From Paragonimus westermani (taxonomy: Eukaryota; Platyhelminthes; Trematoda; Plagiorchiida; Troglotrematidae), in assembly GCA_008508345.1 (NCBI GenBank), contig QNGE01000773.1:67084-131083 (forward strand): DNA of 64,000 nt, written 5' to 3'. The notes below the pieces were generated by a model, which saw nothing but the letters and a program-made list of their open reading frames with translations, made no database searches and had not been told where the DNA came from. Positions within the stretch are counted from its first letter, which is position 1. Each line of letters opens with the position of its first letter. The position numbers and the translations under genes are program-made. Of the stretch, positions 1 through 10,383 are shown one piece after another.

Positions 1-264
1 CCGCACGCTTCCGCTCGCGACCACGCAATAATTGCTCGTTGAACGCTCGGACGCCCGCCCGAACCGTATTCCTCCAGGCCGTCCGGTTCAACGCCAAATC
101 TTCCCAACATCTAAAATCAATGTTACAACGTGAAAGACTTACCTGCACAACATCCTGGTACCTCCGCTTCTGGCCACCGGGATTTCGCTTACCTGACTTC
201 ACTTGTCCGTACAGTAACTGCTTCGGGATACGGTCATCGGCAATCCGACGGACGTGACCGAAGA
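1..264 (-). mobile_element. 3' end of a non-LTR retrotransposon ORF (partial, runs off window)
   Basis: Read on the minus strand, this stretch is one open frame of about 85 codons with no stop and no methionine start, and it is still open at the window edge. The peptide has the layout of the C-terminal tail of LINE ORF2 proteins: a GHVRRI..DRIPKQLLYG segment, then a basic GKRNPGG stretch, then DVV.VSL, W..LA.NRTAW and a basic end. Known for the family: this tail follows the reverse transcriptase domain and carries no catalytic residues. The frame breaks upstream near 264, in a CA/GT-rich stretch, so the copy is 5'-truncated or interrupted there. The open frame suggests a fairly young copy. 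Clade (RTE/Jockey-like) is uncertain. Confidence 0.75.
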
Positions 265-3223
265 AACACAACATATTCACACACACACAAACCCACCACC
301 ACCCGGGTAGACAGTCACCCACAGTTACCTTGCCTATCACCATTGCGTACGACCATGCTTTTGTCTGATATATAAACCTGATGAATCTCTTGTAATTGTA
401 TATGCCTGATGAGAATTACCGAAAACAGCCGTTTGCAACCTTGACTTATCATGAATACTCTGGGTATGATGAGGCAGTTTCTCAGCAGCCAGTGGTTACT
501 ATCGATGGGGTCGTTGCCTAGTAAAGTTAAAGGGATGGACAAAGCGGGAGCATACCATCGCATGTTCTCAGCCCACTCGTACACTCTAGTAAGAACGACA
601 GTCCTGAATTGAGCTCCACCATCCATAACTAACTTCTGTGGGGTTTATCTGGAAATTGGCCTGATTTGGAGAGGGAGGTAGCCAAGTGTCTAAAGCTAAC
701 GATGGCTAAAAATAGCACATGCTCAGCGCAAATGTACCACCGCCACCCGACATTATCCAAGCAATGTGATGCTGTCTCAAACCTGCCACCTAAGCGAGAC
801 TCCGCGTGGGCTTTCATATTTCTGGACGGAATGACTATCAGAATCATGTGTCAACCGAAGGAGAGCGGCCAGATCTGAGCAAAAGACTACCTTGATACCG
901 GCATAACTACAGTCAGTTGAAGCGTAAGCAGACACAATGAAAAAATTCCGAGTATTGCGTATAGGGTGGTCTTAGCAAAACCTGCCAAGCGGATTGCACA
1001 GTCTACTGTTAACAAGAATCCAATCTACTGATGCAGCTGAGGCCGTAGTTCCGAGGATTGTACCCGTTCCATCCTCACCGGTAGCGGCAGCCGTGGAGTC
1101 ACCCGAAGTGTATAACCAGTATCGTGTAGACACTGCGGATGCTGCTATTTCCATCCAGTGACTACTGTTTTGGATTCTAGTCTCCGAAACTCAATAGACA
1201 TCGATGTTTAACGAATCTAACGTTCGTGTGAGAGCACCGTGCTGATCTGTCTGTTTTAGAATGCGGACGTTGAAGGCACCTATATTAATTCGCATTCTAG
1301 GTCTAAGAAAGTGGTGAGGGAGGTCTGAGGCTGAATGATAATAGATGAAACTTACCTGAATAGCATTACTGTGGTTAGCGTCAGTAAAATATAAACTGAT
1401 CTCTACATGTTAGTCAAAATTTAGGGATAAACAGGCTACAGGAACAAACCGATTTTCATTCGTGTTATTAGTGTCGTAATCAAGAGCGTTGAGAGTGGTT
1501 AGCCTGGCCAATGTGATAGTTGTAAGGCGGAAAAGTCCTAGCTACTAAGTTAATGCCATTGCCAACTTCGCAACTGAAGCGTTCGGCAATCGCCGCGATT
1601 TTCATGCCATACTTTATCGTTTTCTTTAGATAGTATTTTGGGTTGAGATGTAAACGACGACCTGTCTTTTAATTTGCCTAGCGTAAAGCTGTGCGCTGGC
1701 GACCGACCTTACAATTCGCATACTTCTCTTTTGCCAGCTTAGTCATACTTACCGTGTTTGTTTTCTCATACCACATCATCTCTCCCTGTCAAATCTTTTA
1801 TTCCAACAAACCAGGATAGTTGTGCTCACGGGTTGCAAGCACGTAGGAGAATGCTGACGTAATTCGATTCCGCCCACTGAAAGTAACGCTTCCTTTACAA
1901 ATCCGGGCCACCGGAATTTTGGGTGTTACATTCAGCGGCCCTGACTGTCGCTGGCCTCGACTTTAGCTTGCATTCTCATTTCCTACAAGTCCGCTTAGAT
2001 CGTTCAAAGATTCACTCAGGTGTTTGCGGGGGGCTTGCGTGTTGAGTGAGTGCATTGTCAGGTGTGTGCATTCACCTCTTGTGAACACGCTCATGCGTTC
2101 GAGTATATATGCGCGTTTCAGTTAGTTCGGCTACAACACAAACTAAACCTAGTGTTTTTGCATTCACGCTCTTGATTAGTATGGCCGAATTCCTCATATT
2201 AACGTTAGCCATATTGTTCGTACATCCTATGCTTCATTAAAACGGGAGGTTTTCAGTCCATGCAATGACTACTGTAACTGTGTCAAGTAGTTTTCTTCAT
2301 CGCGATCTAGACAGTGGCGCTTATTGGCGAGTTGCTTTCAAACTGTGTACCGCAGGGCGTGTACCAGCGCAAACTCACTTTGAAATGAAGGTCAACTCTG
2401 AACAGTTTCACTGCAACATGGTATATCTGTTTGGGTCTGGACAATAGATTGAAAGGAGTCTCGATAATCCAAAGAAAAATATATTTTACAATGTCAACAT
2501 CTATTGTGCTTTGTTTGAATATGAAATCACATTTGGTCGGGAGATTTGTGACTCAAAGACTATGTGCTTACATACACACGCCAGCGCGAAAGCCTTGTTG
2601 TTCGTTGACGAAAGTAGCGTATACGATAATTGGAGGAAGTGTGGGTGCGTATGCATCCCCAAGTTGAATAACAGTGGAAAGACAATATTTTCATAAATGA
2701 GAAGGAACGGGCAAGTCACAGTTGCTCACATCTGGCTCTGATTCTTTTCACATTAGAAAAAATAACTGAACAGAAATGAACTGGACCGACTGCCTGTTTG
2801 CAACAAAAATGGAAAAATTGCCACGCGCATGTGTAAAAAATGTTATCTGTAGGATAAGAACCTGTTCAGACATGGACAACGATGATGCGTATGGCAATGT
2901 GCGGTATATCATGTGTTACGCAACTGCTTCGTGAAACAGTTTGGACGCGGCATCTTTTTTCTCATTACTTGATGCTGAACAGTTGATCGACGGAAAGAGC
3001 ACTTAACAAGGAAAGACGTGTAAATGCAATTAAATGGAAACGCAGATCCTCTCCTGCTACGAAATCGCTTTTATCTTCGTGAATAAACATTGTTAAGATG
3101 TTAGGTCTGTGCTTCCACACATTTGGTTTATGTGTATGGGCTTTCAAAATATTTGGAATGTAATCAATGCCCATCAGCATTCATTGTGAATGGTGTCGAA
3201 AGTTGCCTAGGCGTTCAGCTAAC
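265..3223. other. no supportable gene; sequence downstream of the last recognised exon
   Basis: If the minus-strand gene at 3.2 kb is FRAS1/FREM-like, its membrane anchor and stop should lie in this stretch. I found no exon here with both a good acceptor and a recognisable peptide. Short open frames at 315-626, 629-847 and 972-1154 (minus) are not recognisable. A TATA-like run near 2104-2110 has no supported transcript behind it. Confidence 0.4.
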
Positions 3224-3589
3224 TTGACATATTGCTCCGGGTTGGTTTGGCGTCAGGTGATAGTCCGCAAAAGGATCTTCTGGCTCAGGTAGTGTCGCTC
3301 TGTTGGAAGACTTGCAGGTTCTGGTCATAGTTCGATAACAACTGTCGGTGGTCATCTGACACGCGTCAAACACGGTCTGAGCCAACAGCTCCTGATACGT
3401 CCCAGACGTGTCATCTTGACTGGCCACGTAGACGAGTACGTGGTAGTGGCGTGGATAGCCGTTCTGATCGTGCGCAGGAGTAAAAAATCGGAGTTCAGTC
3501 TGACCCTCAGCTGTAACACAATGCATACGTCGCCAGCTGGCGTGTGCTAACTGACGGAACGCTGCAACGGGGAATTCACAGTAGTCTGT
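3224..3589 (-). CDS. exon, FRAS1/FREM-like C-terminal region
   Basis: The open exon is 366 bp, exactly 122 codons, so it is phase 0 at both ends. It starts after a TTTTTAG acceptor and ends before a GTTAGC donor. The peptide begins TDYCEFPVAAF and later has GQTELRFF and YHVLVYVASQDDTSG. This resembles the stretch of FRAS1/FREM proteins where a TD..(F)DVPFEA.F segment is followed by G.TL.V and then a W/HY..VIY strand before the membrane anchor. That would make it the most C-terminal exon recognised here. Six cysteines and an acidic PEPEDPFADYH segment follow. An alternative acceptor 4 bp downstream exists but changes the frame. Function: extracellular matrix adhesion, inferred from the family only. 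Confidence 0.6.
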
Positions 3590-4240
3590 CTAAAAATGTG
3601 AACAAAGTTGAATGAACATTTGACGCAGATGAATTCATTTGCTTTCTTTTCTGTAACGAGTTGTATAACTGTGAGATTTTTTTTACATCTGGTCAAGATA
3701 TCTATCTCTTCTGAGAGAGTATCACTTATGTCACTATTTCAGGCACTACCTCGAAGTTGAGAAGTATAGTTTTTGAAAGATGCAAAACACGACACATTAT
3801 GGAAACCCTCCGGTCTAGTCAAAATTTAATTTGAAGTTGACAATGTTAAGATCAAACTCATGCGGTTCGTGTGCGAAGAATTTCCATACCAACCCAAATC
3901 ACACTATCACTTCGAAGAAACGGATTTTCCGTAAGCTACTAAGACGATCCCGGTACTCATCCGATGCCTGGATAAACGATACTTGTAACATTTTTTTCTT
4001 AAGGAAGTTTGTGCGAAGCCCTTCTTCCTTTTGCGTAGTTGGTTCTTTTTGAAATGTTTCACTTGCTATGCCGAAGACAGTGGATGGAACACGGAGCACG
4101 CATACATCAGGCTGTGATCATTGATAGTAAAATTCGTCTGGCAGTTGGTGAAAAATTTGAGCATCAGACAAATTCAAAGATTTCGAACAAGTTAGAAAAG
4201 TTATGCATTGTGTAAAATGCGCTATAGAGACGTAGAGATG
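3590..4240. other. intron, no recognised feature
   Basis: This lies between the exon at 3224-3589 and the left LINE arm. The short open frames on both strands (3831-4052, 3899-4099) lack splice or family support. Confidence 0.5.
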
Positions 4241-5655
4241 CGTACAGGATTGTGAGCAAATGTTTATTTTTCCTATGGTGATTAGTTCATATGTTCGTAG
4301 AGGAGGGAGAAAGACTTCTGCTTGTGCACTCCTGTCTGTGTTAGTCGGTGAGAAGTGGCGTTGGTCAGTTTATAAGTGTAAAGATGAGTAGATATAAATA
4401 AGGGGAAACTTCAATGATGCTCCCGGCTGCAACCACACCACCAACGAACACTCAAGCACACTGAAGCAATAGTTCGTTAGATATACTTATTTAGTGACTT
4501 GTGAGACTATGCTAGATTGGCGTTTAGTAACCTTAGGGTGTAGGTTTTATTTCATTTGTGTCAATGGAGTAATATTTTACAACTCTCAACCGACTCAGCG
4601 GTGAATGTGGAATTGGGCAATGCGCTGCAGTGTGAACGAATCCTAAGTTTCAAACCGTTCTGTCTGTGAAGTAACCTGCCTGTTCCACTACTCAACCTAA
4701 ATAAGTGACCCCCTAAACATTCATCCTCGTTTAGTGGGAGCGGATACGCCAGTAGATGGCTCGGAATGTGGAATATTTTGCAGGTAAGAGTTGGATCTCT
4801 TCTGTGGTATCTACATTTCACCGTGGATTGATATAAATCTGCTGATCTCTGTGTACAAGATGTTCCTGATGCCTACAATTCTTTAGGTGGTCTGTATTGT
4901 AGCACTTCCAGTAAGCACGGAATTTTCCTAAAGATGAGGATCGGAGGCCTGTATGTTCGTTTCCGAATATGGGCTGATTATGGAGGTGAACTTATTGGGA
5001 AACATCCAAAGGTGGAAGATTCCACGGTTTCTTCCTAAGATGTTCAGGGTTGTTTGTGCCCTTTTAGCCATGACAACAGTTTGTAGACAGGCTTGAACTG
5101 TCTGTCATCATGGTCCCTAGGTCTCATTCTCATGATGACACGGGTAGCTTTATGTTGCCAACGTACTAGTTAGCACACTTTTGGTGGCGAATGTGCATGA
5201 CCACATTTGTTGACATTGGAATGCAAGTTATTGTCTATGGACTGTTGGTTTGGGCAGTTTAATTCGTTATACAGGGTTATCACATCTTCAAAGTACTCAA
5301 GAACTCACCAGAGTTTCGTGTGATCAACGTAGAGCAATATCGGTGATTTGACTCTACTGCGCAATTGAAGAACAATAAGAATGTACAACAGGGAGTTTTG
5401 AGATGCATCTTTGTGAAACGTCGCTGTTGGTTGGTAACCACTCTGACAGCCGTCTGTTCACCTTGACGTCGAACTTACGTTCAGTTATAATCCTCAAGCC
5501 CCGTGAGTAAGCACTGATCGATGCCATGACTGTTAGGTTTCCGTAACAGTGTCCACTTTGTTAAAGAAAGTTGTTACAATAAATTCCTTCTGTAGGGTGC
5601 AGTAGATTATGAGGGCAGCTAGTTTCCACCAATTTTCCAACCGTAGTAGACTGTG
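4241..5655 (-). mobile_element. LINE (CR1/Jockey-like) 3' end, left arm of an inverted pair
   Basis: In minus orientation this is a decayed reverse transcriptase 3' end with stops and frameshifts. Traces appear in order: KVNRRLSEW.PTNS.V.QRC (the usual GVRQGC region), LLYVDHTKLW (the YADD box, with the two aspartates changed to V/D/H), a YNELN...N.H.NVNKC segment, YVGNIKLPVSS..DLG, and an 86-codon open tail at 4561-4821 with YHRRDPTLTCKIF, CLGGHLF and ESVESCK. That tail matches the closing part of CR1/Jockey-type LINE ORFs (usual form LRGH.FKL and SVESFK..LD). About 290 bp of 3' UTR follows to 4241. Every position x pairs with 18499-x in the right arm without indels. Confidence 0.8.
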
Positions 5656-5718
5656 TTGATCACTGCGCAATTGACCTCACATTAGGCGCAACCGAATTAT
5701 CAAATCTGAACGCTGAAC
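5640..5718 (-). mobile_element. tRNA-derived SINE, 5' part, minus strand
   Basis: Read on minus from 5718, the sequence follows the head of the SINE at 7858: GCGTTCAGATTTGAT, CCTAATGTGAGG, then a box-A-like CAATTGCGCAGTGATCAACA. The copy stops at the inner end of the left LINE arm. It sits head-to-head with the plus-strand SINE starting at 5731, with only about 12 bp between them. Confidence 0.6.
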
Positions 5719-5730
5719 TACTCGCTCGGT

Positions 5731-5958
5731 CAATGGCACAGTGGTCAACACGGTTGCCTCATGTTTGGAATGGTTGGAGTTCAAATCCCGGCCGTGGCAA
5801 GGATATGCACTACTGACGAGCTCTTATGAGAGCGAAACTCGAGTCTAGTGCTTCTTTTCGAAAGAGGCTGGCTGGAAAGTCTATTTGAATGCGAAGGCTG
5901 TGATCAAATGTGAGTGATGGTCAACTTGAAAATAAACAAATCCTCGACTACTCATCAG
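5731..5958 (+). mobile_element. tRNA-derived SINE with hammerhead ribozyme, copy 1
   Basis: This ~230 bp element starts with a tRNA-like head: box A around AATGGCACAGTGGTCAAC and box B GAGTTCAAATCCCGG at 5777-5791. These are internal RNA polymerase III promoter elements. The hammerhead at 5807-5851 follows, then a short hairpin (GCTTCTTTTCGAAAGAGGC) and a unique 3' part ending near CTACTCATCAG. A second copy at 7858-8131 is about 90% alike. Schistosoma Sm-alpha elements have the same pol III plus hammerhead design, and this looks like a related family. It is non-autonomous and would need a LINE or Penelope-type enzyme to move. Confidence 0.85.
5807..5851 (+). ncRNA. type I hammerhead ribozyme, intact core
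   Basis: All core elements are present. Stem I pairs GCACTA (5807-5812) with TAGTGC (5846-5851). Core box CTGACGAG is at 5813-5820. Stem II pairs GCTCT with AGAGC around a TATG loop. The GAAA core is at 5834-5837. A very short stem III pairs ACT with AGT around CG. The cleavage triplet GTC is at 5843-5845, so predicted self-cleavage falls between 5845 and 5846. The minimal stem III matches animal retroelement hammerheads, which often act as dimers. No core base is missing. Confidence 0.88.
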
Positions 5959-7857
5959 TAATCAAAATACCTGAGTATCTGGTAGTATAATATACAACTA
6001 TTACATGGATAAACGGGAAGGTACACGCCCACAAGAACTCCTAACACAGTTGCTGGTTGTCAACTCGCAATGCTCAAACCAGAAGTATCGTCGAAATCTA
6101 AACCAAAATTTTGGGGTTCGTTGGTCAACCAGCATGCGCCAACTTGACAATACTACTTATCTGACTGTCTGTGAAAGCAAGATGGAGGCATGCTCAATAT
6201 GCATCGCGTCCTGCGTTCTTACACTCTCCATATGCAGGGGTCCGCTGTAACTGAACTGTAAGTAATACCGGCAGTGTATGATATTTATGCAAACACAGAC
6301 ATTTAGTAGAACCCGTTTTATCAATAGCCAATCACAATCAAAGCAGAGAACAAGAAATAGGCAGACAGGCCACCTCAACTTATCCGTCGGATTTGAACTC
6401 AACACAGCGGAGAGTTGACTCCTAATCAATATACAAAAGACAGCAAAATGGTGTCGGGATGCTGGTCAGGTAAGATGTACGCATAACGGGTTAGTACTTG
6501 TCCCCAAACTGGATTGAATCATACTAGTCAGTGGAATCATTATACAAACAGGCAGCGATAAGTAATGAGGTTTAACAATATATAAGCTTATTGTTGCTCA
6601 TACAGTTGATTACCATAAGGAAAACGGCAAAACCCGAAAACAACAAACATTTTTAATGACTGAGACATAAGGTCCCGTCTCAGAATGCTTCCAGCCAACG
6701 GCGTAGAAACTCCAGGCCTAGTCGGCAACTTCTCACACTTCGGCGCATCGCAGCAACTAAGACTTCCATAGTCCATAGCTTTGACATAGCCGGCCTCCTC
6801 CATCCATACACAACAACTTGGAATTCGAGAGAAGTCTTGTCGGCAGGCGTAGCGTGTCAACCAGAGTGTGTAGTTTAATTACGTCGGCTGTTGACTACGA
6901 AGTCTGAGATCATTGAGACATTCAGGAATGGATCGCACAGCCACCCCCCCCCCAGGAAATACACATTAAACGGTGAAAGCAAAAGTGGTCGAATAGTAAA
7001 GAGGCTGAAAAATGCTCCCCCGCACAGATGGAACGGAACTCAGTAACCGAAAATCAGACACTCCTGAGACATCGCTGATAACAGATGTCAGTTTCTAGAA
7101 AATCACGTTAGTAACTATATTACGGGCTACCGAATATCAGCAATTAAATATCATACAAGTAAACTGAACAAGTTTGGGTTGCGTTTGATATGGTTAAAAC
7201 ATTAATTCTGAGAAACAACACGACGTTCCGGGTGTTTTTCAGCAATTTGCCATTCTGTTACTCTGGTTAACAAGAAAAGGAATGAACAATATCAGTAACA
7301 ACTATCCGTCGTGCTGTACTGGAAGTGCTTTTTGCTGTAGAGCGTAGAACCCCAAAAAATATTTTAACGGATAGTGTATGTGAAAGGGGCCATTTAACTG
7401 CGCAGAATGATCTCATTACTCAAAATTCTTACAAACCGGGTTCTCTGGTATGAACGGAGAGCTTGTAGTGCATTCACATTGCTGATGAACGCCTTGATTT
7501 TGTAATAGTAATGATGATAATCATGGGATTAGTATACTAGTGAGATAAAGGTAGATGAGCACAGTCGATGTTATCGGTGAACAAACCTAGGCCAGGCCGA
7601 TGCATGTTGGATCAACTAAGTATGTGTATAGGAAATGAAACCGCAAAATACTCGCCTTTTTGGTAACACGTGTTCACAAATGCAGTTGAACAAATTATGT
7701 ACTGGGGGGTTACAATCGGTAGGCTTGCTCAGCAATGACAAAAAGGAACCATCCCGGTTCGCAACTCGTTGTCCACACATACATGAACTGGTTAAATACC
7801 AAAGTGTCTTCTCTCGAGACGATCGGACAACCTGATCACTGCCCACAAGCGAGGGTG

Positions 7858-8131
7858 GTTGAGCGTTCAGATTTGATATTTCGGTCGTGCCTAATGTGAG
7901 GCCAATGGCGTAGTGGTCAACACGGTTGCCTCATGATTGGAATGGCCGAAGTTCGAATCCCGGCCATGACAAGGATCTGTACTACTGATGAGCTCTAATG
8001 AGAGCGAAGCTCGAGTCTAGTGCTTCTTTTCGAAAGAGGCAGGCTGGAAAGTCTATCTGAATGCCAACACTGCGATCAAATGTGAGTGATGGTCAACTTG
8101 AAAATAAACCAAATCCCCGACTACTCATCAG
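7858..8131 (+). mobile_element. tRNA-derived SINE with hammerhead ribozyme, copy 2 (longest)
   Basis: This copy keeps an extra ~44 bp head (TTGAGCGTTCAGATTTGAT to CCTAATGTGAG, 7858-7900) before the tRNA-like part (box A near 7905-7920, box B AAGTTCGAATCCCGG near 7949-7963). The hammerhead at 7979-8023 and the same 3' part ending CTACTCATCAG near 8131 follow. Comparison with copies at 5640-5718 and 58.5 kb suggests the 44 bp head is a true part of the family. Confidence 0.85.
7979..8023 (+). ncRNA. type I hammerhead ribozyme, one weakened pair
   Basis: Stem I pairs GTACTA with TAGTGC (one G-T wobble). CTGATGAG is at 7985-7992. Stem II pairs GCTCT with AGAGC around AATG. The GAA core is at 8006-8008. 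The cleavage triplet GTC is at 8015-8017. The base after GAA is G instead of A, so the 15.1-16.1 pair becomes a G-U wobble, and slower cleavage than copy 1 is expected. Confidence 0.8.
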
Positions 8132-9549
8132 GGTACATCCGTAGGGTTTTTTTTCTTTCAGGTTAGAGGTAACTGGGAAACCGTTGACTGGTACAAAAGA
8201 CGATCAGTGGTAAGTTTCAGAATATTATTTATTGTTCCCATCGGTTCCTTTCCAAGAATTAGATTTTCAGCCATCTTCCGTAGGTATCCACAACAGTCAG
8301 TAAGTGTTCGTTACTCACAGGTTCTACGATGTCACCTGTAGTATGGCTCAGAACACGACCGGAATCGACCGCGTCGTGTTAGAACAAGCCAATTTTGAAA
8401 AAGACTGCTTTCGGTAGTTCTCATCAGGTTTTCACGATCGCATAGGGCCAGCGCGATTTATTTATGAAAATTAAATCAAACCAGATAGTTCAATATAAAT
8501 CACAGAAGTGGTGTGATCTACTGGAGGAGGGTGGTAGTGTTGGTGAATTCGTTTTGGGTGCTACAGTGTTACTGGAACCTCTGCGCGTCTCGCACAGAGT
8601 ATGCTGAACGCGTTTTTTTATGCTGACCGTGAGTTCGTAATCGATTGACTTAAAGTTTGCACCTTCCTGGTGGTTTGGAGTTGTCCATTGTTTAGTTGTG
8701 GAAAAACTGGGACGTGGGTTTTCATCATAACCTTCACGCTACTTACTTCTTTCAAGTAGCAAAGGATAATCGTTTGCTTCGTGTATCCCACACAGAGGAT
8801 GAATGTCGTCAAGACTGACTGAAAGACTCAACGATATAAGAGGGCGTGTCAACTGATATAAGGTGCCAGCTGATCAACGCAGACCGTGACCTTAGGAGTT
8901 CACAAATTACAGGTGGTATCTATATGAAGAAATGAATTCTACAGTAGATGTATGGACAAGAAATAAAATACTGGCACTTCACCATCGTCCAAACAGTTGG
9001 GGCCGACGATCTCCATTCACTCGATGTTGAGTAGGGTGGTCTTGTCTAAATAGAATAAGTGAAATCAAGGTCCTACTTTAAGCACTCTAATGAACATCAG
9101 TGAACGTAGAATTCATTTCCCATATTCGTTTACTCTGTATTCAACATAGCGATTCGGTCAGCTACGGAATGCGTGAAGTAGCTAAAGGGTAAATTTCGGC
9201 CAGCATATTTCGGAATGTATCCATGAAGAAGCTTGAAAATTTGAGAGTTACAGCAACCAAACGATTGTTTGTGCACATTCTAAAGTGGTCAGTTTGTTCA
9301 ACTGTGACGAATAAGCTGAAGCTCTATGTGTGTGTGAAAAAAATAATCGGCACAACAGCTCTAAGTATACAGAGTTTGGAAGTCAAACATCCAGTGATCT
9401 TGGATGAAGCCCCTTCCAATAGATAGGTGTTAGGTGGTCGTTAACCTTCGGAATTAAGTTTGTTGATGTACAGACAATTAATCAAACAGTTGGTCCCAGT
9501 GACCAACATCGAACTACTGAATAGCTGTTTCGACCTTATTGAGTTTCAG
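8132..9549. other. intron, no recognised gene
   Basis: The only structure noted is a hammerhead-core-like motif on the minus strand around 8405-8432 (see findings). Open frames at 8618-8812 and 9223-9426 have no splice or family support. Confidence 0.45.
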
Positions 9550-9645
9550 CAGCATCACGTACGTCCGGGACTCAAACCAAAGACCTGCGAATAAGCGTCA
9601 GGTTGTAGTCCGGACACTTATCCACTGGACTCCCTGATGTGGGTT
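9550..9645 (-). repeat. tRNA-like (SINE-head-like) sequence
   Basis: Read on the minus strand, a box-A-like GTCCAGTGGATAAGTG is followed about 40 bp later by a box-B-like GGTTTGAGTCCCGG. This is the spacing of a pol III internal promoter. No cloverleaf folds cleanly, so a decayed tRNA-derived SINE is more likely than a tRNA gene. A GTCGAAAC segment just downstream recalls the hammerhead region but lacks the CTGANGA box. Confidence 0.4.
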
Positions 9646-10008
9646 TTGCTAATGATATCCAACAAGTTCAAACCAGCTGTCCATCACTTTGCTGGAGGTC
9701 ACTGTGGCCGGCTGTTCGAATTGACCTCCCTCTCTCTCTATCCTTTTCTGGGACCATAGTGGATGCTTGTTCATTTGAAGGCTGAACCCAGGTTGATTTT
9801 AGCCTATCAGGAAAAAAAACGCAGTGACTAAAGGAAGCGAGAAAACCATTCATATGGAGGAGTATTTCACATTACATCTACAAAGATCTACATATACTAC
9901 AGTAACAGTCGAGCGATGCCATAAACATCGTTACTCATTTGTTTAGCGAATCAGTAATTCTGGCCCGTATGGTTGTGATCACGAGTGGAAGAACGGTTTG
10001 CGAGTGGT

Positions 10009-10383
10009 TCAGCCAGACCAAGACTGGGTATTTCCCACTTCGCCCTGTATTGAAAATCCAGTGTTAGCCGGGTGGTTATCTACGAGAGAGAGAAAGTACT
10101 GGATACTCGCCTGTTGATGATGATGAGTACCACTCGGTGACTGTCGATCAGAATGGACGCTTGGTGCTGTACAGACCGTGAGAAGTTCATCACAGAACTT
10201 CCGTGCTGCAACACAATTTAGTTTGCTATGTGTAGACAAAATTGACTGTGATGATGGGAATCTTGCACTGTTTGATTGAAGATCGTCAGCCACAACGTCA
10301 ACTAACGACGGTCGCATGAAAATTTGGAAAACCTCTTTTTCATCGGATAAATTAAACTGACGATCCTCCAAGAGCAATGTGCA
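10009..10383 (-). CDS. exon, FRAS1/FREM-like C-terminal region
   Basis: An open frame of about 125 codons starts after a GGTTAG acceptor at 10383. The segment RQFNLSDEKEVF, then about 35 residues, then KLNCVAARKFCDELLTVCTAP resembles the FRAS1/FREM stretch with an EFQL..NEKVF segment followed by a (N)..YKL.LE.VYLCTG segment, in the same order and spacing. It should come shortly before the exon at 3224-3589, and it does. A TGA ends the frame at 10009. The true donor may be upstream, for example at the GTAGAT in a CTCTCTCTC context, so the last residues (HHHQQ... onwards) are doubtful. The exon sits between the two inverted LINE arms. Confidence 0.55.
   Translation of the reverse strand, partial: CTLLLEDRQFNLSDEKEVFQIFMRPSLVDVVADDLQSNSARFPSSQSILSTHSKLNCVAARKFCDELLTVCTAPSVHSDRQSPSGTHHHQQASIQYFLSLVDNHPANTGFSIQGEVGNTQSWSG

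Noticed and set aside
2100..2165. Core promoter with TATA box and initiator
   Set aside because: The spacing between the TATA-like run and the TCAGT motif is too short and no transcript unit follows.
5840..5870. CRISPR, IS or other prokaryotic elements
   Set aside because: No arrays, transposase ORFs or ribosome binding site patterns exist anywhere in the window. The intron-exon signals are eukaryotic.
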